Of a stretch of 64,000 nt of DNA, positions 11,050 through 23,515 are shown in pieces. The translations under genes and the position numbers were made by a program. Origin of the DNA: Leguminivora glycinivorella (taxonomy: Eukaryota > Arthropoda > Insecta > Lepidoptera > Tortricidae). The stretch is from the NCBI RefSeq assembly GCF_023078275.1, contig NC_062990.1, positions 1,381,501 to 1,445,500 of the forward strand, given 5' to 3'. Within the stretch, counting starts at the first letter, position 1. The number at the start of each line of letters is the position of its first letter. Under the pieces are notes generated by a model. It had not been told where the DNA came from. It did no database searches and was given only the letters and a program-made list of their open reading frames with translations.

Positions 11050-12500
11050 ATGAATAAACTCTTCTTCACTCTATCAAACAGTATTGCTATGGAAGCTGTT
11101 AAACTTATAATAAACCCTAAACTAACAATCCAAACTTGTTTTCTGTGTTTCAAACAACACGAAGAGTTGCGCAGTATCTATTCAGACCTGGTCATTATTA
11201 AAGACCATGAAGAATTCACGGTTACAGTATTTACAATGGTGTCTTACTTATTCTCTTTACAAGTAAGTATTTTTTCGCATTGGTCCTAAAAAAGTTTTTT
11301 CACCGTGTAACAGCTGTAGAGTAGGTATTTATTTATTTAGGTTTTCACTTAAAATATCTACATTTGTACAGTGTTTTCCACTGATAAATATCAAGTACCT
11401 AGTTTGCAAGATATCCTCTAAATAAAAATCATAATACTTTATCAAATTTTTATCACCTGTGAATTTCGCCCAGAATAAAAAGTTTTTATGTGTTTCAGGA
11501 TACAGTATTGCAACAAGTCTGTGATAAATGCTCAAAAATAGTCTTAAGTATGTATATTCTTGTACAAAAACACACATTAATGAAACAAAGTCTGAATAAT
11601 ATAGCTACAAACTTGGAAAAAGAGATCTCTGGCATAAAAAAAATTGACCAAAACTGCTATTTAAGAATACATACTGATAAGAAAACAAAGGCAATAAAGA
11701 AGGATAAAAAAAGAAATGTAATTTTCAAGACTGATGCATGCCAAAGATGTGATATGACTTTTGAATCTAAAGACCAGTTACTAGAGCACAAAAAAATTAC
11801 TCACAAAAATGCCAATGAAGCAGTTATTTGCCATATTTGTGGAAAAATCTGCAAAACACCAAGTGCCTTAAAAGCTCACTCAAACTGTCACAAAGAAAAA
11901 CAGTGTCCATACTGCTTGAAAATGTTAAAAACTCACTCGCATTACAAAAAACATGTTAAAAATCATACTGCATATACTAAACAGAAGCATAGTAATACAA
12001 AATACAAATGTCATACATGTAATTTCGTAAGTCTGAGCAAAGGCACTATAGATGCGCATATAAACAAAGTTCATTTAGGAATCCGACCTTACACATGTAG
12101 TATATGCGACAAAGGATTTTTCAAGAAAGGCAATTTAACAGAACACATCAACATTCATAATAAAGTAAAAACTGAAACATGTGAAATTTGTGGCGACAGT
12201 TTTGTTAGTAAAAAAACACTTTTTGAACATATCCGGTTGCATAGAAACGAAAAGCCATACAGATGTGAAATGTGCTCGGAATGTTTTGTAACATCCGGAA
12301 GGAGATCGGACCACATTAAAAGAAAACATATGGAGAAGAAGGAACGCTGTTTAATTTGTAATAAAATGTTCAGTTTGAAGAATACACTGAATAGACATAT
12401 GAAGAAAATGCATTGGCAACAATGCAGTGACATGCATGTGTCTGAGTTTGTTGAAACTGTTAAAAATGGTCAAAACATGGATATGATGTCTATTTCTTGA
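11050..12500 (+). CDS. ZAD-C2H2 zinc-finger protein, two exons
   Basis: Exon 1 ends at 11262 (TTA CAA|gtaagt) and exon 2 begins at 11499 (tttcag|GAT), joined in phase 0. From the first in-frame ATG (11050) the product is 404 residues; ATG 11089 (MEAVKL) is an equally possible start. The ZAD has CFLC in exon 1 and CDKC in exon 2. A Lys-rich linker precedes eight C2H2 fingers from CQRCDMTF to CLICNKMF; the last ends HMKKMH, followed by a short tail. This is the smallest complete member of the cluster. A nuclear DNA-binding role follows from the family; no target can be named. Confidence 0.9.
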
Positions 12501-12629
12501 AGGTATGCTTACAGGAAAGCTAGTTAATTTAGAATAAAAACAGATAATATAGTATGTGATTCGGAATGGTATGGGTACTATGGATGTTTAATTTCATTAG
12601 TATGTACCAGTGAAATGCATTGCATACCT

Positions 12630-12743
12630 GGGGGCCGATTTTTGAGTCTCACTGTCACTAAAATACCGGTTGAAAACGGTGAATTGCCTACTATTTTCAG
12701 TGACAATTTTCTGAATTCGAATGAGATTCAAAAATCGGCCCCC
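12630..12743. mobile_element. Small MITE with GGGGGCCGATTTTTGA ends
   Basis: GGGGGCCGATTTTTGAGTCTC at the left end is inverted almost perfectly at the right end, across 114 bp. The inner parts (CACTGTCACT / AGTGACA) also pair. It lies in the 3' flank of the preceding gene. Confidence 0.75.
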
Positions 12744-12929
12744 TGCTCTTTCTATTTTTAATATTTGCTATAAATATGAGTATCTACTACACACTGTGTA
12801 GGTATGCTACAAAATTTGGCTAGGCACCAACTTCAAAAATATGAGTTTGTAACGCATATGCGTACCTACTTAAAAAAGTATTAAATTTTATTTGATTGTT
12901 TTTGATGTTTTGTTTAACCTTCAAATCTA

Positions 12930-13430
12930 ACCCCCGATCCCTCAACTCCCAACTCCTAATCAACTCATTGCCCCTAAGACCTGCCCTACGCGTCTATGGC
13001 AGGTAAGTGCCTGTGACATGCCAGCCGCGTACAAAATCAGTGGCAAATTAACTGGCATCCAAGTATTTTCTACGCGGCTGGCATGCCAGTTGTGAAACCT
13101 ACAGTTTATCACACACACAGTGGTGGTGGTGGTTTACAGTTTAGGTGGAATATTGATCCAGAGGCCGTGAGTTCAAGTCTCACCCAAGGCAGACATTTTC
13201 CACTTTTAAATTTATTCTAAGCCTAGTGGCATCGATTGCAGACGTTTCTGCTAATCAGAAGTTAAACCTACAGTTTAGTTAGTTTCAAGCTCATGCTTAG
13301 GCTGTAGTTGCAGTACATCCAATTTCCTTGTTTTCGGGAAAAAATGTTTGAATTAGTTTACAATTGACTGGTGCTGAGTAGCCGGCTTGGTGACTGGGGG
13401 GTAGGAAGTTGAGGGATCGGTGGTTAAGCA
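12930..13430. repeat. Nested short inverted repeats with a tRNA-like segment
   Basis: CCGATCCCTCAACT near 12934 is inverted near 13405, suggesting a roughly 480-bp element. Inside it are a hairpin at 13017-13085 (arms CATGCCAGCCGCGTA) and a B-box-like segment, GAGTTCAAGTCTCACCC near 13170, as found in tRNA-derived SINEs. There is no ORF. Confidence 0.5.
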
Positions 13431-13444
13431 TTGATTTCATTAGC

Positions 13445-13930
13445 AAATATTTCAGTTTACTTGAGAAAACACCAAATCACCTTACACTTGCTATGAAACA
13501 TTGAGGAGTTTCTTCATTTCCACATGGATTCCATCATCAGAACAGCTCCAGATTAATATGAGGCATCAAGAATGTAGCATTTTCAAAAAAATAATTATTC
13601 AAATCGGGCAACGGATCTCGAAGCAATCGGCGAACTCCTCCTTCTGGGTAATGAAGTCGGTTAAGAGAACGGTGGTACTTAATTATTTAAATCAATGCTC
13701 TTTGTTTAAATCTATATGTAATAATGCATAAGCCGTAAAAATGAATTTATTTGATATAAAACTTCTATACAATTGAAAAATTGCCTTTGACTAAATCACT
13801 GCGTATGTAGAGCCCTTAAGTTATCTGTGCCGAACGCTCCCCGAGTGACGCCTTTTTGAGACGCTTCTCTTTTCAAATGACATTTTGAAACTGTCTCTTC
13901 GAATCTGAACGAACCAAAGAAATATTTTTG
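13445..13930. other. Unassigned 5' flank, possibly old repeat
   Basis: No supported gene. A 76-codon open frame at 13501-13731 has no recognisable domain and its sequence resembles decayed repeat. Part of the remainder is presumably promoter and leader of the gene starting at 13972. Confidence 0.35.
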
Positions 13931-13971
13931 AATTCGAATTAATATCGTGTCGTTATTTATCAAAATAAATC

Positions 13972-15486
13972 ATGGAGCCAGATGCTGGCGTAATATTATC
14001 AGCATTCAAGTATCTGACGAAGGACGACGAGCAAATTTGCAGGTTATGTTTGAGCCCTACGCCTCAATACGCTAAATATATTCAGGATTCCGTCGTTTTG
14101 AAAAAGCCGTACTATGAAGACACCGTTACATATTCTGAGATGTTTGAAGAACTTGGTGTAAGTTGAACTTATATACTTATATACTTTAGAATAATCTTAC
14201 CTTACAGGTTAAGTTTTGTAGAACGAATATAAATTGTTATTTGTTTATTTTTTCAGGTCAACGAGGAACCAATGTTACCGCAAACCTTGTGTGATACCTG
14301 CGCTCGGATCGTTACGAACGGTTATTTATTTAAAAAGCTTCACGAGCATTCCAACGAACAATGGGATTCAGTGCTATCAAATCTTAACAGAACATTAATG
14401 CAAGCTGAAACAGTCAGCCCCTCAGTAAAGACTGCTTACATAGTGCTCAGCGAAACAGGTAACTTCATAGTGACAAGACGAAAGACTCATTTACCGGATA
14501 GAGAGACTGCTGCAATGAAACTGAACAAGATAATCAAGAGTAGATGCCGATATGTGCATCGTAAAAAGACATGCCTTATTTGTGAAGAATGCGGTATGAA
14601 ATTCAAAACGAGAGTTCTCTTAATCAAACACATGAAGTCACACAAAGCGAAGCCTATAAACTGCCCACAATGCTTCAAAGCATTTTTAACACAGATACAA
14701 TTAACGGAACATGCAGAAAGAGTACACTATCCAAAGAAAATTAAATGTACTAAGTGTAAAAAGATGTTTAGTACGCAGAGAACTTTAAAAGCTCACGATC
14801 GGCAAGAGCATGTTGCTGTTTTGTGTAAGTTATGCTTCGTACAGTTCCCATCTAGATCAGCATTGAAAGTACACTTGGATAAACATGACGTTACTAAATG
14901 CCCTCGGTGTAACAAGAGTTTCATTAACAAACAGACTTACCGAAGCCATGTGAAACAGTGTGGTAATGCTGAAGCTAAGGTGATAAGCTTCTTCTGTGAC
15001 ATTTGCGAGAAAGGCTATATTCGTAAAAATGCTCTCCGCTCACATTTAAAGATAGACCACGGGTTTGGTAAAGTGCTTTCATGCAGTTGGTGTGCTAAGA
15101 AGTTTGATGCGGCTAGCAGATTACGTAATCACATAGTGAAGCATACACGGGAGAGGAACTTCAGTTGTGAGCACTGCAATGGGAAGTTTGTTACTCAAGC
15201 GGCTTTAGTGTATCATACTCGCTTGCACACTGGGGAAAGGCCGTTCAAGTGTGACTTATGTGACGAGAGCTTCCTCTCAGCTTCCAGAAGGATGGAGCAT
15301 AAACGGAGAAAGCATTTCGGGCCTCAACTGGAATGCCCTATATGCCACGTTAAGTTTGTACTTGGTAGTCAGCTGAAGAAGCATGTGGCCCGACATTCGG
15401 ATCCTCAGAGCAAGCTTTATGTGCCAACAGATGGAAAACTTGAAAGGAAGTACGTAGTACGTAATGTGCTCACACGAGTGAGTTGA
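13972..15486 (+). CDS. ZAD-C2H2 zinc-finger protein, two exons
   Basis: Exon 1 is 13972-14157 (ending GGT|gtaagt) and exon 2 is 14257-15486 (tttcag|GTC), joined in phase 0 for 471 residues. ATG 13972 is the only upstream ATG in frame close to the domain. The ZAD has CRLC in exon 1 and CDTC in exon 2. Ten fingers follow, from CEECGMKF to CPICHVKF, including one C2HC unit (ending HVKQC). The later ones have TGERPF/TRERNF linkers typical of DNA-binding arrays. AATAAA sits about 55 bp after the stop. It faces tail-to-tail with the minus-strand gene at 17044-19110, whose last fingers are similar, suggesting local duplication. Confidence 0.93.
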
Positions 15487-15589
15487 AGATTTTGTAGTGT
15501 GCCTTATGGTATGAAATTAGTTGTTAATTTATTATTTAAAGAAATAAACTTATTTTTTTAATCATCAATTTTATTGTCATTTATAAATA

Positions 15590-15893
15590 ATGAAATGAAA
15601 TGATATCTTTTATTTCAGACAGATGTCCATATTTAGGTACACAAAATATTAGTAAAACAATAACACAATAAAAATAAAATTAAAGAACAATAAAATAAAA
15701 CATCTTACGCTAGAGTTAGTAGAACACATAATGCTCGTTAGATCTCACATGCATTGACATCCAATGAGTAATAAGAGGGCCATCAACCCTTTCTGCAATC
15801 ACCCTCAGGAGAGTGTTGGTGCTGTCCCTGACGCGCTGCCACAATGACGCCACCCTCTTACGCAACACTGCGTGGAAGCCATCCGTGCTCCAC
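15590..15893 (-). mobile_element. 3' end of a non-LTR retrotransposon
   Basis: Read on the minus strand, an open segment of 58 codons (15893 to 15716) encodes a C-terminal fragment containing VLRKRVASLWQRV and HWMSMHVRSNEHYVFY before a stop. A short AT-rich 3' region follows, ending in repeated ATTTC units near 15590. This is the arrangement of a 5'-truncated LINE. I cannot name the clade. Confidence 0.6.
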
Positions 15894-16229
15894 TAATAAT
15901 ACTTACCTAATAAAAGTAATAAACTCTTGAGTAGGTTTTATAACCAGCAAAAGAACCACTCTTTTTTTTATGTAAGGGACTTGTTTGGAGGAATACGTCC
16001 TTTTCTGATATTGACTTGTAAATGAACCACGAGACCTACGCTACGTATGGAATACCTATGAACATTTTGTTTGATTTTGGCTTGCATACCAATATTCGAT
16101 GTATGTTATAACCACCTCAAAAATAGAATTTCTGTTTTCTCCTTTCTTTGATATTCATATAGTAACAAACATTACGCTACAAGTCCGGAAAAATCGCACG
16201 TGTATCGTACGTTTTATTTTACAGTATAT

Positions 16230-16551
16230 TTATATTATGGGCATTGCAATTTTTGACCTAGTTGCGTAATGAGCTCTCTCATAACAAACTTGTTTACGAC
16301 TGTACCAAAGCACCTGTCCAGCTGCAACCCATTGGGTGTCCATGGCCAGCGGTGTTCACTTACCAGTGCCATTACCATCAGGGGATGTTTGCCTCCTATT
16401 GGTGCAATGAATGTTTCTGAGATATATGGGAATACAATTTTAAGGCTGGCGTTCACTAGGCTCGCAGAGTCGTCTTAATTATTCGCCATCTGCATTTACT
16501 ATGAAACTGCGTCCATTGGACTCGATTCGCGTAAGTGGACGCCAGCCTTTA
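16230..16551. mobile_element. Degenerate repeat followed by a TIR element
   Basis: 16320-16410 (GGGTGTCCATGG, CCATTACCATCAGGGG) resembles a common dispersed insect repeat. 16441-16551 has ends TAAGGCTGGCGTTCACT and its inverse AGTGGACGCCAGCCTT. Neither contains a credible gene. The stretch 15900-16230 shows nothing I can assign, and 16552-17043 is the 3' flank of the next gene. Confidence 0.5.
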
Positions 16552-17043
16552 GGAAGAGGTGAAAATCAGTCCTCCGTCAGCTAAGTAGGATGAATAAAAG
16601 TATTTAAAACAAACGTCAAATGTAAAAAATATTTTATTTATAAAAATAAATCAAATAATAGCCTACCTTACCTAATTATTTTACTTCAATGCAATATTGT
16701 CATTATTGCTTAACGTGAGAAATCTACATCAATGTAGTAATCATTCTTTTCTGCTGATGGCAGTTAAACAGCGTGGATCCAGGGAGGTCTAGGCTTGCCA
16801 CACAGTCAATCGACATGGTCAATCGACCATGTGACCCTTTGAGTACAAAGTTGGATCCACCTTGCTTAAAAACACTATAAGTTTGACCTAATATGAAATG
16901 TGGCTTGCTATGCCTCAAGAGTTCTTACGCTCAAGTGCACTAATGATCTACTTTCCGGAAATTATAATATGAATTCTGATAAAACATTGTTTAAGAGGCA
17001 TAAAGACCTTAGGCATGCAATGCCAAAAACAAGAACAGTATTA

Positions 17044-19110
17044 TTATGATAATTCGCTTCTGTTTTGTGCAGTCCAATCCATGGCCTTTTCGTGATGTCT
17101 CTTTATATGCATCTTCAAGAAATGTGGGGTAACGAATTTACGTGAACAAATCTCGCACATCAGTGTAGGCCCGACATGCTTATATTTTATATGCTCCGCT
17201 CTGGCAGATGCATTTACAAATGTCTCAAAACAGTGTTCACATTTGTACGGTCGCTCCCCAGTATGCCTTCTAGTATGATATAATAACGCCTCTTTTGATA
17301 CAAAACGATTAGGACATATGTTACATAAAAAGTTCTTCTCTTTAGTATGTGTTACCATGTGAACTTTAAGGTAACTTGGAGCGGTAAATTTCTTATTACA
17401 TTCTGGACATACATGAGGTTTTGCACCGCCATGCTCAAATTTATAATGTACTCGTAGGCCTCCGGACGTACTGTAACTTTTACCACATTCTTTGCATGAA
17501 TATGGTCTGATAAGTTTGGTGCGAAACGGATGAGGATCTAAAAGCCCCTTTTCACACAAATTCACATGTTTTAAATAAAAATCTCTAGTAGTGTAACTTT
17601 TACCACATTTCGGACATTGGCTTTTATTGAAATGTTTGCTTTCATGAGTTTTTAGTTTGACGGAGCCTTGGCAAGATTTCCCACACTCTTTGCATATGTG
17701 GATTCTGTGCATTTTATTCTGATGTTCAGCGAGAGCTTCCGGTGTGATCCTATATTGGTTACAATCTGGACATTTTAGTTTTTTACACAAGTGGCTCATT
17801 AATTCTTGTTTCGTTTCAAATACTTGCCAGCATTTCTCACACAGAAGTTGATAATGTTTCTCCTGGAAGTGCTTTTGGTACTCTTCTTTGGTGATAAATT
17901 CCTGGGAACATTCGTCACATATTATTTTTTCTTCATATATATTTTTTTCTTCACTTTTGTCCATTATTATTAACTCGGAATGGTTGTCATCTACAACAAT
18001 GTATAGTGACTGACCATCATGCACTTCAAGATCAACATTCAGTGTATGTAATAGATTATCTAGGGCATTTTCTAATAGTTTGGAAGATTTATGATACGTT
18101 TGTATGAGTCTTAAGCCTCTTAAAGCATCAACAACACATTCTGTACATACAGCATCCAATCCTGGTATTTCTTCTGTTACCTGAAAATTAGACATCTTAT
18201 ATTAATAAAATTAAAATATCTCTACATTTGTGATCCAATATGGACCCGGCTACTAATCTTATATTAATCTTATATTAGATGTTCGTTGAATAGTCTCACT
18301 ACAAAACATGAATAGCATCCACAATTTTATTTAATCTGCACTGAATAATAATAATGCTTCTAGAATAAATTTAACACTATTGCAACTAAGAACCTGCCTA
18401 GTGGGCAGTTGGGCACTCATGAACTTTATTCAGATACTGGAGCGGGTTCTCGCCATACAAGCGGGCGGTTATAAATTACGACCGGTGTCTGACGTAGTGC
18501 GCCATTTTTTGTCTGGTAGCGAATGTGTTGAAGTGGAAATAATAATAATTTTAATAATAATTTATTTTATTTTAATTTATTGACACACTGCAATGTCTAT
18601 GGGGTTAAGTATCTGAAAACTTATTTCGCATAAATCGACTAAGCAACAGTGATGATATTATGAAAGATAACAGAGAGTACCTAATCATCAATATGTAATC
18701 TGAGCTATAAATTGTAGTCAAACAGAAAAATAGCTTTGAATCATAGTATACAAGATTTAAACTATAATACGCTTACACAAGACCTTTGCATTGAATATCC
18801 ATGCTACCTAGGTCCATATTGGAATCGAATTCATAACCAATCTTGCCACTTTCAGTGAATAAAAAACCACAGGTAACTTTTCGCGTTTAAGACTTGTTAA
18901 ACCAATTCTTACCTCGGGCCCAAGGAATTTAGCTAGTAATTCCGATAGAGGCTGTAATTGCTGCTGTTTTTCCTCCAAATCCGGGGCAACACCGTCTCCA
19001 AACCGTACGTAGTCCTCATCAATGTTCTTGAGACATAACCTGCAGTGACTAAACCGCCTTCCATTGGTAATGTTCGAAATGATGACTTTCATATCAGGTT
19101 TAACACTCAT
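17044..19110 (-). CDS. ZAD-C2H2 zinc-finger protein, two exons
   Basis: Exon 1 is 18913-19110 (ending CCC GAG|gtaaga) and exon 2 is 17044-18180 (ttttcag|GTA), joined in phase 0 for 444 residues. The ZAD has CRLC in exon 1 and CTEC in exon 2. About ten fingers follow, including two degenerate early ones and one C2HC unit (ending HVNLC); the later ones have HTKEKNF and HTGERPY linkers. The 732-bp intron shows no recognisable element. The ATG at 19110 lies 640 bp from the divergent gene at 19749, so the two may share a promoter region. Confidence 0.92.
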
Positions 19111-19432
19111 GTTTTAATTTATACAGCTGTTTTTGTTTGAACCGCGTATAAAACTAAGAACACTGTTTATATTTGGCAGTTCGCGCTTCCGAAGTTCCGA
19201 TGCTTTCGTTCAGAATCAATGGAGGAGATATGAAGTATGAAACGACATTTTCAACATGGCGTCAAGTGAAATACAGATAAACAACTTTTTTACAAAATGC
19301 GTTAGTAACGCACTTACATTAAAAATGAATAAATAGTTTCTTCAACTATTTCATAATTTTTTACTGTTTATTAAATATATAATTTTGTACAAAACTATTT
19401 TTTATTGGCATCGTCTGCATCAAAATTGGGCA

Positions 19433-19464
19433 GTGTGTAGAGTGCTTAAGGGTGATATCATTTT
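19433..19464 (+). promoter_or_regulatory. Conserved upstream block of paralogue 1
   Basis: This 32-bp block starts GTGTGTAGAGTGCTTAA and contains the palindrome TGATATCA. It is nearly repeated at 24632-24663 upstream of the second paralogue (GTGTGTAGTGTGCTTAA, TGATGTCA). The flanks between are not similar, so the block looks selectively kept. The binding factor is unknown. Confidence 0.55.
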
Positions 19465-19492
19465 GTTTTCACCACTCCGCCCACACCGAATA

Positions 19493-19564
19493 TATAAATA
19501 GTCGTAACTTTCAGCCGTTTCAGGTCGTATTGGAACTAAAATTCTTATATTTAAGGCATTTAAG
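19493..19564 (+). promoter_or_regulatory. TATA box, initiator and 5' UTR exon of paralogue 1
   Basis: TATAAATA at 19493-19500 is followed about 30 bp later by TTTCAGGT (candidate start near 19522). A short leader exon ends at AAG|gtaaat (19564). The acceptor is the TTTTCAG directly before ATG 19749. The donor context ATTTAAGGTAAATATTAA is repeated in the second paralogue. Confidence 0.5.
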
Positions 19565-19748
19565 GTAAATATTAACAGTTATTTATATTTAGGATAAAAC
19601 ATGTAGTTTAGCTAAATGGGACAATAAAACTCACTAAATGTAAATATTTATTAAATCGAATTCTAGAACTGCTTAACATTTTTTGTTATGTGGTTCTCTC
19701 TACATGGGTATATTATTTATTAATAAAGTATAATCTGTTCATTTTCAG

Positions 19749-22700
19749 ATGATCACTTCTAAAATACTATCCGGAAATTTAGGAGACCGGCATCGTAACT
19801 TCAACAATCTAGTCCATGAGGCTTATCTCCAAAATACGCCTATTCCTGTCCAAGAACTTTGTCAAGAATCTGCTTTGGAACGAATCTTTAAAATAGACCT
19901 TGCGTCAAAGCAGAAGAACGTAGACTATGTGACTCACAACCTTAAAGACGATGATATGCTGTATGTGAGCAGAGCCTTAAAAAGCTTATGGCTTTTAAAC
20001 CCAGAGCATTCGAACATAATCAACCCTAGTTTCCTTGAATATGAACTCTTCCCCCAAATGACGCTACCAGCTGTGAACAAGATGAGACACTGGATACAGA
20101 TACATTTAAAAGATACAGAAAGATGTAAGGAGTTTTATCAGTTCTACAAGGACAGGAACTTTGATGTAGCTGCCAAATTTCTCTGGCAATGTTCCAAACA
20201 ATATATCCTATCTGAATTCAGTGATATAATAGACAAAATAACGCCAATGCTTTTGAAACGTCTAAGCGAAAAGGCTCCTCAGATCACTAAAATGTATTAT
20301 GATAGTTTAAGGCACAATGAAAAGATATTAAAATATTATCTTGAAAATGATTCTAAGTTTTTCGCTAATGTAAAATATATTTTAAAAGCAGATGCTGATG
20401 TATTTTTTTACATATTAGAAAACTTCTTCGTTCATCAGAAATTCAGTGCACTTAACGCGGTTATTTCAAAGCATATAATGAAATACCATAAAAACAGGTT
20501 TCAGGCTAAGCCAGAGTTGTACACTGTATGGTTTCTTGACATAAAAATAGTAGCAAAATATTTAGATCCAGAAGAAATTAAGGATCTTGTGTTGAAACTA
20601 GCAAGAGCTGAGTATCTAAATTCTTGGTTTGAGTACCAAAAAGTGGAGCCCCTAATAAAAACCTTAAGTACGGACGAAAGAACAACCTTCAAGAAATTAG
20701 TATTTGTTGACAAAGCATTTGGAGCTACTGTAAGGGAATGGCCTTATCCAATACCAACTCCACCTGCTCCAGCTGCGTTAAAAACAACTCGGCTATTCGA
20801 TGATGCACATCTAACCTACTTTGGCTTATATTACGATGAAGAAAATTTTTCTGCAATGTCTTTTCGAGCAATGCTGAAAAAACGGAAATATACTAAATGG
20901 CAATGCCAGAAAACGCTCCTAGATCAGCTGTTTGACAAATATCGTTTCAACAATTATAAACAAACCTACAATGAACTCAAGAAACAATTGAGAGCCGAGA
21001 GCTCTCCGCAGAATCGTCAGTTTATGCTACTTGTTCTCGTGAGTAAGACTGGTGGAAAAACTGAAGACCTCGTGTCTTTGTTAGATCTTTTAGCTCAGTA
21101 TAAGAATGAGCCAGTCCATATTCGAGCTGGTATAGTCAGAAGCCTAGTAAAACGGGCGTTTGTATGGCGTTTGCCGAGCGAGCATTGGACGTGGCTCTTA
21201 GAATGGGGACACGGATTAGGATTGGATGGAAGCGCGCATGAAGCGGAATGCCGAGAAGGGTTACATGCAGTTGTGATAAGAGACTTGCTCGCTAATGTGA
21301 AGCCAAGTCAGGCAGTTTGGAAAAAGTTTTTAACCGACTTCGACTCCCTAAAAGAGTACTCTTTTACTGTCAATGAGCGTAGTCTTGTTAGCGCTCGTCT
21401 GCCAGCTTTGCTTTTAGAAGACGCTCAGACAGACCCAAACAAACCTAAGTTGAAACAACTGCAGCACTTGCTGAATACTCTTACAGCTTATCGTATCCGG
21501 TATGATTGCTTTCCTGGTACGGTGGATACTATAGCGTCAGCTGTGAAGTGTTATTGGAATGCTGATGATGAGTTGCGAACAACTACAAACTGTTTACTCA
21601 GACAGCTATATGACGCTAAAGTGGCGAGAAAACAACTGATTAAAGAGTTTTTTGCAATATATCAGACAGATAGGTCTTATGTTAATGCACTGCGACATGA
21701 TATATCTCTTCTGGAAGATATCGAAAACTTGAAAAAACTTATCGATGCTAGAAGTTTACAACACTACAGATTTTTTCAGAAACTGGCACTTTACTTTATG
21801 GAAAAAGGTGGTTTGGGAGAACGGTACCGCGATTTGCTAGAATATCGAGCAATTCTTAAGCCTGAAGAAACAGAAGCTAAGGAAAAAGCTTGTTTTTCAG
21901 AAGAACGTCAACTGGTAGCTAAGTCTCTGGCACTACTTTCAGGAATAAACTTTCCATCCCTTCTAAAAACTTTTGATGCTGCACCGCCTAAAACATCTAA
22001 GCGTCAACTGGCTGCCGCATTGAGAGCTAACGCACACCTTGTTAGACCAGCTTTTGACTTAAAATCCTTCGGATGGCGTAATGCAGGAGCAAAGGCTGTA
22101 GTTAATTGCGTAGCTATATGTAGACAAAACGAGGTAGAAGACTATCTTACAGAAGCTTTGTCCTGGGCACGCACGTTACGGCTAGCACTGGTTTTAGCGA
22201 GACGCTTGAATAAAGAATCGGCTGTATTCAAAGTATATTCTTCTGTAAGGCCTAACAAAGCACTTCAAGCGGTGTTGCAATACTTTCGTTATAAAGGAGA
22301 CAAATCGGATCTATCTGTTTGGGAGATGGTGAAGTCTCGTATTTCAGAATCTAATGCTAGGCAGTTGCATTCATACTTAGAACTTGCCAAATTGGTACCT
22401 GAAGCTATTAAAGCTGAATACTGCTTTCTTGTCTTTTTAGCAACTAAAAAGCCTGTGCCTAATGATCGCTTTGTCAAGAGTGAAACGACGAAGAAAAAGA
22501 AGAGACCTGATGATTACGAAATACAGTGGAACGCTTTTTTGAAAGTCCCAGATGTTTTAGCAGAGTTGGACGAGAGATATATTTTCGACGTGAATGATGC
22601 TTTACTAAATGATTATTTCCCATTAGAGGCAAACGATTCTTATCAAGGCGAATGCACTTTTGTGTATATACAGATAATTGCTAAATTTCTTATTCTTAGT

Positions 22701-23381
22701 TCTACTGAAGATATGTCACAGGAAAGATTTCGGAAGGTCGGATTTCCATTACTCAATCAACTTGAATTGTCATGAAAAAAAAATTGTCATATGGAGGGAG
22801 GTCTAGAAAAAGAATACCTTGATTATTTTCTGTTTTACTTAAAATACAATACAGCCTTCTTAAATCCTAAATACGTATCGTGTCTGCCCCTCTTAGAGAA
22901 AATTTCTGAATGGATGCACAGTTTTCTTCCTTTGGAGAAATGGTTCGGCAAATACGTTTCATTACATTTAACTATGATCTACTTTAAAACCGTCAGAATC
23001 TGCATTAATGAAAGCCCAGAGTTGTTCGAAGGAGCTAGAAAATTAAAAGGCGCTGCTATGTTAGGAACTATTTTTGGCAAATTTATAGCAAACGAGATAG
23101 AAGATTTGTGTACAAAATATTTTCCAACAATAACAGAACTGTATGCTTGGCACCTTGTGGATTATTTTAACTTGCATTTTTGTCGTGTTTTTGATGAAAG
23201 TGTAAACTATTTCATGGTAGCTGTCCTCAATGGGTTGATGGCGAAAAAGTCGCAAGCTTCATGCATTCTTGCAAATAATATTTTCCAGAAATTTCGAGAT
23301 TGGTTAGTCAGTGATTATTTGGACGAAATTTTCAAAGCAAGCGATGTTAAAGAATTGCGTTTTGCTCGTGATATTGAATGA
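19749..23381 (+). CDS. Large unrecognised helical protein, paralogue 1, with in-frame TGA
   Basis: ATG 19749 lies directly after a TTTTCAG acceptor. The frame runs 1,008 codons to TGA 22773-22775, then continues in the same frame for 201 codons to the stop at 23379-23381. The part after the TGA matches the C-terminal part of the second paralogue (shared FYLKYN and NPKYVSCLPLL). The paralogue has TGG (Trp) at the TGA position. The protein is rich in Leu, Lys and aromatic residues in repeated amphipathic helices, with a Pro-rich turn (PYPIPTPP) near residue 337. No signal peptide, membrane segment or catalytic motif is visible. I infer an alpha-solenoid scaffold but do not recognise the family. 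It may be a truncated gene, a young pseudogene, a readthrough gene or an error in the sequence. Confidence 0.8.
22773..22775 (+). other. In-frame TGA inside paralogue 1
   Basis: The context is TTG TCA TGA followed by a run of A. Reading resumes without frame change, and homology to the paralogue returns about 14 codons later. A short direct repeat ATTGTCAT/TTGTCATG flanks the A run, hinting at local slippage. The following base is A, not the C that favours readthrough. Confidence 0.75.
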
Positions 23382-23439
23382 TATACTATTTGTACATCGT
23401 ATGGGGGGTGGAAGTTTGGATGGAGCATTCTGCAATCGA

Positions 23440-23515
23440 CTATGATTATGACTTTAACGCGATCGATAATAAACGATATTATGATTATGACTTTAACGCG
23501 ATCGAATCCGCGGGA
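23440..23515 (+). repeat. Tandem duplication just after paralogue 1
   Basis: Two copies of a unit of about 36 bp containing ATTATGATTATGACTTTAA and CGCGATCGA lie in the 3' flank. A 62-codon open frame (23378-23566) overlaps the preceding stop as ATGA and translates the repeat as YDYDFNAI twice. I regard it as 3' UTR and not as a separate gene. Confidence 0.5.

Noticed and set aside
12135..12433. Minus-strand frames over the zinc-finger exon
   Set aside because: They are antisense shadows with no start context or homology.
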